In this document: piece by piece, positions 1-7,880 of the stretch
Layout of the letters: every line of letters starts with the position of its first letter
Position numbering within the stretch: position 1 is the stretch's first letter
Assembly (NCBI GenBank): GCA_036939755.1
Contig: JALLAZ010001025.1
Coordinates: 1 to 10,706, forward strand
DNA from: Stephanodiscus triporus
Taxonomy: Eukaryota; Bacillariophyta; Thalassiosirophyceae; Thalassiosirales; Thalassiosiraceae
Length of the DNA stretch: 10,706 bases
Direction: 5' to 3'
Program-made: the position numbers and the translations under genes
The notes under the pieces: model-generated
The model's input: only the letters and a program-made list of their open reading frames with translations
What the model was told of the DNA's origin: nothing
The model's database searches: none

Positions 1-407
1 CCACTACCGCTTTACGTACTAGGGCTACGTAGGGGAAAAATCGCCCATCAATGCGTCCACATACGTGGGAATCAGATCAAACGTAAATAGTACCCGTCCC
101 GGCAGTACCCGATCCGAACAGCCCAGAGGGCGTCATTCCCGAATACCCATACCGGGGGGATTTTTTTGCCGGGATCAACCTCTAATAAAATGCCCTGAGG
201 TCACATACAAAGTATAGAATCAGAAAAGTGAAATGAAGGTTTGAAGGCTGAGGTTCATCTACCTATCGTCCCCTCTTTAAGCAGTGAGTTTTATGCTCAC
301 GAGCAAAACATTCTTGATCGCCTTGGAACACAGCGTCAGTCATCATTTGGAAGGAATTTGCTTTTGGGTTCGCCTCTATCCTCACTAAACATCCAACATT
401 GATATTG
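1..407. other. Non-coding stretch, no gene recognised
   Basis: I see no supported gene, tRNA or transposon terminus here. The first ~180 bases contain repeated short ACGTA and AGTACCCG words and a G6/T7 run, but no clear tandem or inverted repeat. The part next to 408 would be the 3' flank of the broken minus-strand frame at 408-704. It does not visibly match the partial LTR at the right end of the window. Confidence 0.5.
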
Positions 408-704
408 TTACCATTCACCGTATCCGCTGCCCCCCCCCGTAACGAATGTCATGAATCCGCCTTGCATCATGGTGCCAACAAATCCTTCACCCATCATCAT
501 GGGACCGCCAAATCCCCCCCATGGGCAGGTAGTAAATCATCATCATGTTGGGGAACTGTAGTAGCCCATGCCGATGCTGTAGTTCATGCTGCCGAACCCG
601 TCGCGCATCATGTCGCCCTGGCTCATACAGAAGGAGTTGCCATAGGGGGAGTAGTACAGATCAAATCCGTCGAGGGACCGGATACGGATGTAGCAAGCAA
701 CTTA
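408..704 (-). pseudogene. Broken Gly/Met/Tyr-rich reading frame (hypothetical)
   Basis: Read on the minus strand, this frame runs from just after a TAA (702-704) to a TAA at 408-410. It gives a low-complexity Gly/Met/Tyr/Ser-rich peptide, with stretches such as MNYSIGMGYYSSP and GGFGGPMMMGEGF. Three consecutive TGA codons at 537-545 interrupt it. Both flanks are in the same frame. Reading the short middle piece in the neighbouring frame gives a peptide of similar style (NMMMIYYLPM) and removes the stops. That would need two opposite one-base changes, at the 4-base run 550-553 and the 7-base run 514-520. This suggests either a decayed gene or two homopolymer errors. No family is recognised, and the upstream end is not defined because no intact start or splice acceptor is evident. 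The opposite strand is open for 152 codons (399-857) but contains no ATG at all, so it is less credible in a eukaryote. Confidence 0.3.
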
Positions 705-1110
705 TCCTCGCAACTACAGCGGTTTGGATGGGTGGCTAAAAATGATCATGACGGTGGAGTAGGAGCGGCGCTGACGGTGCGGGTAGCCGAGGGGTTGTCT
801 TTATCGAGCGATGGGTTCAATTTTCAACAAATTCGTCAGACAGTTGCCGAGTTATGAGGGTTGGCGTTGGCGGCTTGGGTGAGAGTGGATTCACATCATG
901 TTGCGATCCGCGACTTCTCTCTCATCACTTCTCGGAGCACTTGACACCACAAGAAGAAAAAAGAGGAACTGCGAGGAACATGCAACTATTTTAGCACTTC
1001 GATCTGCGATTCGCAACTTGCAACTTTGTACTTTTTTTTGTACTTGAACTGCGCCTTAATAAAAAAGACACATTTGCAACTGTCATGCATTCTATTAAAT
1101 CTCACTCTGC
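705..1110. other. Intergenic region, 3' flank of HCF101
   Basis: This lies downstream of HCF101, which is transcribed leftward. It contains no supported ORF. The right part is AT-rich: a direct repeat of TTGTACTT lies around a T-run near 1025-1045, followed by an A-rich stretch. This is consistent with the 3' UTR or termination zone of HCF101. No canonical polyadenylation signal can be assigned. Fragments at 705-860 may belong to the decayed minus-strand gene at 408-704, but the frame is repeatedly broken. Confidence 0.4.
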
Positions 1111-2907
1111 TCAATCTACCTGGTTGTTGCTACCTCCGTCAGATAAATTTATTTCATCCCTGACATGAATCATGGATACAATCTGACGATAAGGATACAG
1201 TGACCTATGCCCATCGGACCAGTCAACTGACAAGGCATAATTGCCGGTAGGAGACATGGATAATGGTCGAACGGACTCTGGAATCGATTTCGGATTAAGA
1301 ATTTGCTTGCCAGTCAGTTCCTCTACGCAAGCTGCACAGCGACATCCCCTTCTCAATTCCGCCGGTGATATTGTGGACTCATGACCCTCCTTTACTACTT
1401 GAATTGAGTGCTTTTCTGAAACATACATTACATTGGGCCTCCCACCGTCCTTGCCTTTGCCATATTTAGCCTTTGCGACTTCACTCACGACGCTCTTGGC
1501 AAGTTGTCTGTAAATTTCTGCCTGGGGACTTGTTGGGTTGTCCAATATGAAGGGAGTTCCGGAGTCTCCATTTTGAGCGATTTCACCCAAGAGCGGGATG
1601 GAGTAGCTGTGTTCGATGCCCCACTGTTCCGAAAGACGCCTTTTGTGTCCCGGGCCGAAGATGCGAATCTGCTCCATTTCTCCGCTCGATCCCTCGGCAT
1701 TATCCGATCGCATATTCGCCCGGACGACCTTGACCAGATCGTCGGCCACGTCCACGGCCCCCTTCGCATCGACAGCGAGTCCCTTAGTGCGCAATGCCTC
1801 CGCAAACTGTGCCCTGAGCGACGACTCATCAATCTCGAGGACGTCCCGCCTCTCCCTTGCCCTCTCGAGGTAGGCCATATTTTCCACCACGGCCACGCAG
1901 GGGACGTTGACCGTGTCGAACATCTGCACCCCCCGTTCCACGTCGACGAAGCTCAATTCCTGCGGAGTCGTGACAATGACAGCCGCGGTGATGTTCAACT
2001 TCTGAGTCAGCGTGAGCTGTATGTCCCCCGTGCCGGGTGGCATGTCTAATATGAGGTAGTCGAGATCCCCCCACTGCGTGAGGGATAGGAATTGGTCGAG
2101 CAGCTGCGTCACCATCGGCCCGCGCATGACCGCCGATCCCTCGTTGACGTACCCGAAGCTCATGAGACTCACCCCCCCCCTCGTAAGTGGCGCGATCTGT
2201 CGTCCGACGAATCGCACGTTATCGTCGTCCGGCACGACCATGGTGGGCAGACTCGGTCCGTAAACGTCTGCGTCGAATATGCCCACCTTGGCGCCCATCC
2301 CGTGCAGGGCGAACGCGAGGTTGACGGCCGTGGTCGACTTCCCCACCCCCCCCTTGCAGGACGACACGGCGACGACCGCTCCGACGCGGGCCATGCCCGA
2401 TGGCGTGCCGGGTCCGGGCGCGTCGGCGGGGCGGGACGTCAACGAGATCCGCGCGGCGCCCGGGGGCGTCCAGCCTAGGCCTTCGATGACGTCCCGACAC
2501 TGTTGCACGAACAGGTCCTTCACCGGACAGGCCGGGGTGGTCAGCTCGAGGTCCAGCGACACGACCGACGTGGACGGGTCGACCCTGAGGTTCTGTACGA
2601 AGCCGAGGGTGACGATGTCCGAATTCAGGTCGGGATCGATCACCGCGGAAAGTGCCGAGAGGACCTGGGATCGCCAGTCGTCGGGGGGGGACGACGGACG
2701 ATCGCGATCGAGGGGGGGGGCGCCCGTCTCGGCCGACGAGGTCGTCGGCGCCGTTCCGAGTCCGGAGGGACGTCGTCGCGCGCCGGCGGCGAGGGGACGG
2801 AGGAACGATGACGTTGTTGCCGGCGGAATAGGAACTCGCGTCGACGGAGGGACGAAGCCCGCGACGGCCCCCGCAATCGCTGCGATGGTCAATGAAGTTC
2901 TCCTCAT
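1111..2907 (-). CDS. HCF101: Plastid Fe-S cluster transfer P-loop ATPase HCF101 (Mrp/NBP35 family)
   Basis: 598 aa, no intron. The start is the ATG at 2907; the open frame extends five codons further but only from a TTG. HCF101 proteins assemble or deliver 4Fe-4S clusters, in plants to photosystem I and ferredoxin-thioredoxin reductase in the plastid stroma. Seen in order: a short basic N-terminus and Ala-rich hydrophobic core (residues 1-17), then Phe18-Val-Pro-Pro and a Ser/Thr/Pro/Arg-rich stretch, which fits a bipartite diatom plastid presequence; a MIP18/DUF59 domain at ~78-160 with the TTPACPVKD motif (Cys127); the MRP/ParA ATPase with the deviant Walker A CKGGVGKST (184-192), DADVYGPS (212-219) and DMPPGTGD (288-295); and a C-terminal DUF971 domain (~500-580) with CRCAAC (Cys522, 524, 527) and GNYALSVDWSDGH. 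The CxxC of bacterial Mrp and eukaryotic NBP35 is absent after NMAYLE, as in plant HCF101. An extra, Cys-free segment at ~350-413 interrupts the ATPase. It is a little longer than the plant protein. Domain assignment is firm; plastid location is inferred from the N-terminus. Confidence 0.93.
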   Translation of the reverse strand: MRRTSLTIAAIAGAVAGFVPPSTRVPIPPATTSSFLRPLAAGARRRPSGLGTAPTTSSAETGAPPLDRDRPSSPPDDWRSQVLSALSAVIDPDLNSDIVTLGFVQNLRVDPSTSVVSLDLELTTPACPVKDLFVQQCRDVIEGLGWTPPGAARISLTSRPADAPGPGTPSGMARVGAVVAVSSCKGGVGKSTTAVNLAFALHGMGAKVGIFDADVYGPSLPTMVVPDDDNVRFVGRQIAPLTRGGVSLMSFGYVNEGSAVMRGPMVTQLLDQFLSLTQWGDLDYLILDMPPGTGDIQLTLTQKLNITAAVIVTTPQELSFVDVERGVQMFDTVNVPCVAVVENMAYLERARERRDVLEIDESSLRAQFAEALRTKGLAVDAKGAVDVADDLVKVVRANMRSDNAEGSSGEMEQIRIFGPGHKRRLSEQWGIEHSYSIPLLGEIAQNGDSGTPFILDNPTSPQAEIYRQLAKSVVSEVAKAKYGKGKDGGRPNVMYVSEKHSIQVVKEGHESTISPAELRRGCRCAACVEELTGKQILNPKSIPESVRPLSMSPTGNYALSVDWSDGHRSLYPYRQIVSMIHVRDEINLSDGGSNNQVD

Positions 2908-3204
2908 GATGGAAATTCGCAATCTTTCGTTTACTCCAATCTCTCAAGAGTAGAATGAGATTGATAAATAGTTGCTGGTGCGGCTCTTAGGCTCCGCGTG
3001 TCGAAGAAAGTGAGAGCGAAAGAGGAAAGTGAGGGCGAATCCAACAATCAGAAGAGTCCGTCCGTCGGCGCAGCTTTGCGAACCTCCAATGTGAACATGG
3101 AGAATAACAATTCACACCGCGCAGCCTAAACGCAGCCTATTATTCACTCACTCACTCACTCACTCACTCACTCACACACTCCCCCAAAAATAGCCACAAG
3201 TTCA
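2908..3204. promoter_or_regulatory. Divergent intergenic region, probable shared promoter of HCF101 and EDC4
   Basis: Only 297 bp separate the two divergent start codons, so both promoters and both 5' UTRs must fit here unless they overlap transcribed sequence. It holds a purine-rich stretch (about 3003-3035, GAAAGTGAGAGCG-like repeats), a short direct repeat of CGCAGCCT near 3120-3138, and a CACT microsatellite beside EDC4. I see no convincing TATA box. Promoter function is inferred from layout only. Confidence 0.55.
3145..3175 (+). repeat. CACT tetranucleotide microsatellite
   Basis: About 7.75 perfect copies of CACT, ending 29 bases before the EDC4 start codon. It therefore probably lies in the EDC4 5' UTR or core promoter. 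A tract of this type is expected to vary in length between alleles. Confidence 0.9.
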
Positions 3205-6200
3205 ATGACGACGCCGCTCCCCCCCCCCGGCGCGGGCGTCGGATCGCTGTACTCCCCCCCGGCCCCGGGACAGCACCCTCAACTGGCGTCCCTCCGCGCG
3301 TCCCCCATCGCCCACTTCGCGTCCACCCCCAACGACGGCTACGGCCACGACGGCACCACGGACGGTCCCGCGACGACGCCGCTGCCCGCGTCCGGCCGCC
3401 TCCTCTCCGCGAACTCGCGTTACGTCGCGTACGCCGTGAAGAAGGGACTCGTGCGCATCATCGATCGCGACTCCGCGGCCAGGACCCTCCTACGCGGCCA
3501 CGACGAGTCGACGCGACTCGTCGACGCGTCGTTCTTCGTGGGGGCGGAATACGACGCGACCGCGACGGGCGGCGTCGGCGTCTCGGGGCTTAGGGACGAG
3601 CTCGTCGAGGCCCGGAGGACGAGGAGGGGGGGCGGAGGAGGCGCCGGGTCGTCGTCGTCGTCGGCGACGCGGACGACGCCCCCCCCCCCCCCTCCGTCGT
3701 CGGCCGCGTCGGACGTCCTAGCCACAGTCGGCGGGGTGCGCGATCGGGCGTCCGCGCTGATATGGCGACTACGACCGGACGGATCGAAGATAGGCGCCGA
3801 AAAGCTCCTGGAGGTGCGACTCGGGGGCGTCGGGGCGAGCGCTGTGGCCTGGCACCCGTTCGATCCCAACTCCTTCCTCCTCCTCCATCGCAACGTCCCG
3901 GGGGGGTCGGGGGACGGCCACGACGGCGCAGGAGGCGGGAGGGCGACGATCGCCACCCTCGTTGACATCGGGGGCCTGCGCACCCGCAGGGACGACGTCG
4001 AGGGCCACGCGGTGTGGGAACGTCGAGGGGGGGACGGAGGTAGCGGTCGCGAGGGCACGCGGTCTCTCGTCGTCGTGCCCGAGGAGGGCGCGAGGGGGAC
4101 GGGGACGACGACGACCGGCGCCAACGACGTCGCGTGGTGGTCGGGCGCCGGGCCCGCCGCTGCGTCGTCGTCGTCGTCGTCGTCGTTCGTGCTCACCGGC
4201 CACGACGACGGATGCGTCCGCCTGTGGGACGCGGGGTCCCCCCCCCGGGGGGCGGTCGTGCCCTGCGCGGCGACGCTGGACGTCGTGCCCGACGACGTCG
4301 TCGTCGACGGGGGGACGACGCCGTCGAGCCGCCGGGTCACGCGCGTGCTCTTCCTCGACCAGTACGCGGACCCCGCGTCGTGGGGCGGCGCCGTCATCAC
4401 CCCGCCGTTCGTAGTCGGCACGGACATGAATCACACCGTCGCGCTATGGTCGTCCTTCCGAGCCTCCGCGGGGGGGGGAGTCGTGCCGCCGACGCGCCTG
4501 CGCGTCTTCGGCCTCCGCCGCGACGGCGTCGACCTCTCGTCGGCGTCACGCATGACGTCGCTTGAGATATGCCCGGCGCCGTACCGTCCGCCGTCGCCGC
4601 ACGTCGCCCCAGGCCTCGTCGACGGGGGGGGGAAGGAGGGGGAGGACGACGTCGCTCCGCCGTCCTCGTTCGTGCTGATGGCGGAGCGCGACGTAGGCGT
4701 GATGCACGCGTTGCACATCGATACGAAATGGGCGGAAGGCCGCGACGGCGACGTCACGGTGGCGGTCGCGGGATTCGACTACGTGACGACGCTGAACGTG
4801 GTCTATCCCGTGTATTCCTTCTGCGTGGCGCCGCAGCAAGCAGCCCCGGGACGACGTTCCCTGGCGGAGGAGCGCGACGTCGATCTGTGCTGCTTCCAGA
4901 GCAAGGCGGTGCAGATGCTGACGCTGGCCGCGGGGATGTGTGCGCCGCCGGCGGTCGAGGGGGGGACATACCGCGGGAGTTTGGCGCCGGGGATCACGTT
5001 GTTGGGTTCATCGGCGTTGGCAGAATCGTGCGACGGCGGTGACGACGGCGGTGACGAGGACTCGGACGAGGATGAGGTTGAGGAGGACGAGGACGAGGAC
5101 TACGAAGACTATGACGATGAGGGAGGAGATATGGGAGAAAAGGAATTCGAGGAGGATTACGAGGTGGAGGAAGACGGACTGGACAGCGGAAACGAAGACG
5201 ACCGCGAAAACGATGCGGCGGCGCCGGCCGCCACTACGAGGGAGCCGGATTCCTTCTCGAATTGGCTGTGCTCCATCGCGATTCCCTCTCCCTCTCCCTC
5301 GGCCGCCGCCGCTGCTGCGATAGCCGCGTCGCCGAAGGAGGCGCTCAGACGCACGGCGTCGACCGGGGGGGGCGACTTCCCTTCAGTCATGCCTCCCACG
5401 CCGTTTCTGTTGCCGGATCAAGTCCTGAGTTTTAGCGGCAGCGAGTCGGACATGCCCGTGGCGAAGCGGGAGGCTCCTTCAAAATCGATCGTTCCCGTGC
5501 CTCCCGACACATCCGCCTTGGACATATTGGCCGAGACGGCGGCACCGCCGTTGGCCAGCAAACCGCCGAAGAAGTCGAACAAGAAGAATGGACAGGGTGG
5601 CGCCAAGAAGGCACAGGCCTTTCCGTCGAATCAGCCCAGCGCTCCCGTGAAGATATTGCTGCGCCAGGAGCCCAATCAAGAACCTGCAGTCGACATGCGT
5701 CCTCTTGGTCCCATGACCACCGCGGATGCTTTGGCCGCGCCCATCGTAAGCGCGGGGATGTCGAACATGGACCTCGGCGCCGTCGAGGCCGCCGTACAGC
5801 GGGCCGTCGCCTCCCAAATGAGATCCCACGAAATGCAACTGCTCTCTTTGCTGAAGGAGGCGATCTCGTCGGAGGTGGCTTCCGCCGTCCGCTCTTCGTT
5901 TAAGGACGCGGATAATGCAACCAGTCAGGTCGTGCAACGCGGTATCGCGTCGGGGTTGTCCTCTGGATTGGGAGCGAGTTTGGATAAAAATGGCAAGCTG
6001 GGTAGAACGGTGGAGAAGGTCGCAAGGGAAAGCGCGGCGTCAGCGGCGAAGGAGGCTGTGGGAAGTATGCAGCCGTTGATTATGAATTCGTTGAATCAGG
6101 TGAGTTTCTGTCGAGAACCGAGAATCAGTGGCGATTGCAGTGCTATTACCCCATTTGTTCGTCAAACCTTTCGCCTCAATTGTCACCTTCCTCTGTTTGT

Positions 6201-6997
6201 GTCCAGACAATGAGAGAAGTCATGATTCCAGCGTATGAGGCAGCGACACGTCAAATGTTTGAGCAAACCTCGATGTCGTTGGAGCAGGGACTTACGCAAA
6301 TATCGATGAATCAAACCTACGTCTCGGCACCGGCATTGCAGGCCATGGCCACCCAGATGACGAAAATGAGCGAGGGAATCCAATTGCTATCGGCGGAGGT
6401 GGCCCAGCTTCGCATAGCCGTGGATGCAAGCGGCGCCAGTCAAACGAATGGCAATGTCCGAGAAATACAGGACGGTACGCCACTGTCCTTGGGAATACGC
6501 GATGAAATTGCAGCACTTTGCCAAGCGCAACGGTACGATGAGGCCTTCACTAAGGCTGTTTCCGCCTCGGATGGCGATTTGGTCCTGTATGTATGTAAGA
6601 AGGCGGACGTCGAGGCTGTCTTTAACGGAGAGGTCTCAATTAGTCAAACCATCATGATTTGCCTGTTACAACAGCTGGGCGCGGTGCTGGTCCCAGCGAC
6701 AGATGCGGGGGATATCAAAACAATACTGAAATGGTTGCAGGAGATTGCCGTCACAATCGATCCGTCAAACATAAACATCCAAAGACGTAAGTTTTTTTAC
6801 TTGATCTTGTCTATTCCATTTCGTGTCCTGCTTTACTGTGGGTAATCTCCTCATTTGCATAATATCATCGAATTTCAGATGTTGGAGGTGTCGTTCAGCA
6901 ACTCCTTGCGAATATTAATACCAAAATGTCCAACTGTGACCCTGTATTCCGACGGCCAATGCAAATGCTGGTGCAGGTCATTCGGGGCCTCCTTTAG
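3205..6997 (+). CDS. EDC4: Enhancer of mRNA-decapping protein 4 (EDC4/Ge-1/VARICOSE), three exons
   Basis: Exons 3205-6099, 6207-6786 and 6879-6997 join to 1197 aa, ending in TAG 6995-6997 (human EDC4 is 1401 aa). Ge-1 proteins are P-body scaffolds that hold DCP1 and the DCP2 decapping enzyme together in the cytoplasm. The N-terminal WD40 part shows RYVAYAVKKGLVRIIDRD (~72), LRGHDE, ALIWRL (~185), VAWHPFDPNSFLLLH (~213), TGHDDGCVRLWD (~330) and a final strand set with FDYVTTLNVVYPVYSF (~525) and CCFQSKAVQ (~560), all Ge-1-like. Then come a long Asp/Glu-rich acidic tract (~613-668), a Pro/Ser/Lys linker (~690-830) and a helical C-terminus with YEAATRQMFEQ and, late, the Ge-1 signature AFTKAVSASDGDLVLYVCKKAD. 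Exon 3 supplies the conserved last helix (VGGVVQQLLANINTKM). The WD40 part is inflated by Gly/Ser/Pro insertions encoded by G, C and TCG runs. The first ATG after the upstream leader was taken as the start. Confident on identity; exon joins are in frame and use GTGAGT/GTAAGT donors. Confidence 0.93.
4165..4185 (+). repeat. TCG trinucleotide run encoding Ser7 in EDC4
   Basis: Seven in-frame TCG codons give a Ser run just before the FVLTGHDDG strand of the EDC4 WD40 domain. It is one of several simple-sequence insertions in loops of this domain. Confidence 0.85.
6100..6206 (+). other. EDC4 intron 1
   Basis: 107 bp, phase 0. The donor is CAG|GTGAGT at 6099/6100 and the acceptor TCCAG|ACA at 6206/6207. 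Without splicing, the frame departs from the Ge-1-like sequence and stops. With splicing, the helical C-terminal region (LNQ|TMREVMIP) continues in frame. Confidence 0.9.
6787..6878 (+). other. EDC4 intron 2
   Basis: 92 bp, phase 1. The donor is GTAAGT at 6787 and the acceptor TTTCAG at 6878. Joining C6786 to AT6879-6880 makes a His codon and restores the conserved C-terminal helix. Reading through would add a hydrophobic tail and a stop at 6843-6845. Confidence 0.9.
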
Positions 6998-7880
6998 TAT
7001 TCTGCCTAAGGGATGGGATTTTCACCTCGTCCATTTATTCTCTAGACATAAGACAGAAAATAATGGTTTTCTCCCTCTGTAACATGATTTTTGATGTTGT
7101 TGTACTCAACGCCGGCTAAGATATCAGATCATGCTTAATAACAAGCCCAGATACTTGCATTGTTATAATTGCAGAGCAATGGACAACTGGACCCACATTT
7201 CCTATTATTTGTTGGCAGAACAGCAACAAGAAGCACAGCAACCCATGAATGTGGAGGCTGGAGGGGAGGACATCAAACAAGCATAAGATGAGGCACACCA
7301 GACATCAGCTACTACTCAGCGTGAGCCTGATGCAAAGAGAAGCTGCCAAATAATTGGGCATACCTGGACTGATACTGATGCTACTGGGTTTGATCCTGAG
7401 TTCTTGAGCACTCTCCTACATAACTTGTTTCATTTCAAAACTCTTCTATGGTAGTGTCCAAATTAATACACCTTAAGGACTAAACTATTATTCTCTAGAG
7501 TGAAGTGTACAACAACACAAAAGTGGATATCTCTAGTGTTTATTAAGCATCAGTATTGTCAGTTGGAGTCTGTTGGTATTTTTCCAGTATTTTCCACCTG
7601 ATACCAAAGGGAACCTTAGTGGGAAATCATTATTTTACCCTCACACGACATACAATTGCCAAAATGTATTTTATTTGACCACTCCACGCTCCAGTCCACT
7701 CTCATCCATTTTGTGTGAATGTTTGGACCATGACTTGGACGGATATGCATTTAACAGCATTGCATTTCGTAATTTGTTATCCTGAATCACCTGATATTTT
7801 AGAATCACTTTTGTAATTCCTCACCTGTGATTGTTTTCGCTTTGAACGCTTAAGTTCAAGTTCAGCTCCCACTTGGGGCA
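6998..7880. other. Convergent intergenic region, AT-richer
   Basis: This lies between the tail-to-tail EDC4 and RPA49 genes and must hold both 3' UTRs. Base composition is much more AT-rich than the gene bodies. Apart from an interrupted frame at 7131-7454, listed separately, I find no RNA gene and no clear repeat. A 70-codon open stretch at 7573-7785 resembles no family I recognise and is left unannotated. Confidence 0.5.
7131..7454 (+). pseudogene. Interrupted unidentified reading frame
   Basis: From ATG 7131 this frame is open for 51 codons to TAA 7284-7286, then continues in the same frame for another 55 codons to TAG 7452-7454. The first half contains a possible metal-binding-like CYNC pair (LHCYNCRAMDNWTH) and a Gln-rich stretch. 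The second half ends in a hydrophobic helix-like segment (PEFLSTLLHNLFHFKTLL). One premature stop in an otherwise peptide-like sequence suggests a decayed gene or transposon relic, or chance. No family is recognised. An alternative is simply the EDC4 3' UTR. Confidence 0.2.

Noticed and set aside
1..180. A 5' LTR or matching terminal repeat at the left edge
   Set aside because: I compared this with the 3' LTR start at 10583 on both strands and saw no extended match.
399..857. 152-codon open stretch on the plus strand
   Set aside because: It opens with TTG and contains no ATG anywhere in frame, so it is not a plausible stand-alone eukaryotic gene. The antisense reading looks more protein-like.
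1504..2049. 181-codon plus-strand open frame opposite HCF101
   Set aside because: It is antisense to the conserved MRP/ParA domain and shows no family features.
2908..2922. Five extra codons at the HCF101 N-terminus
   Set aside because: The longer frame would start at TTG. The ATG at 2907 gives a good signal peptide.
3145..3175. Possible CRISPR-like or telomere-like array
   Set aside because: It is a plain 4-base microsatellite without spacers.
3420..4434. Long minus-strand open frames (335 and 221 codons) opposite EDC4 exon 1
   Set aside because: They are low-complexity Arg/Pro/Ser or Asp-rich shadows caused by very high GC content opposite a clear WD40 gene.
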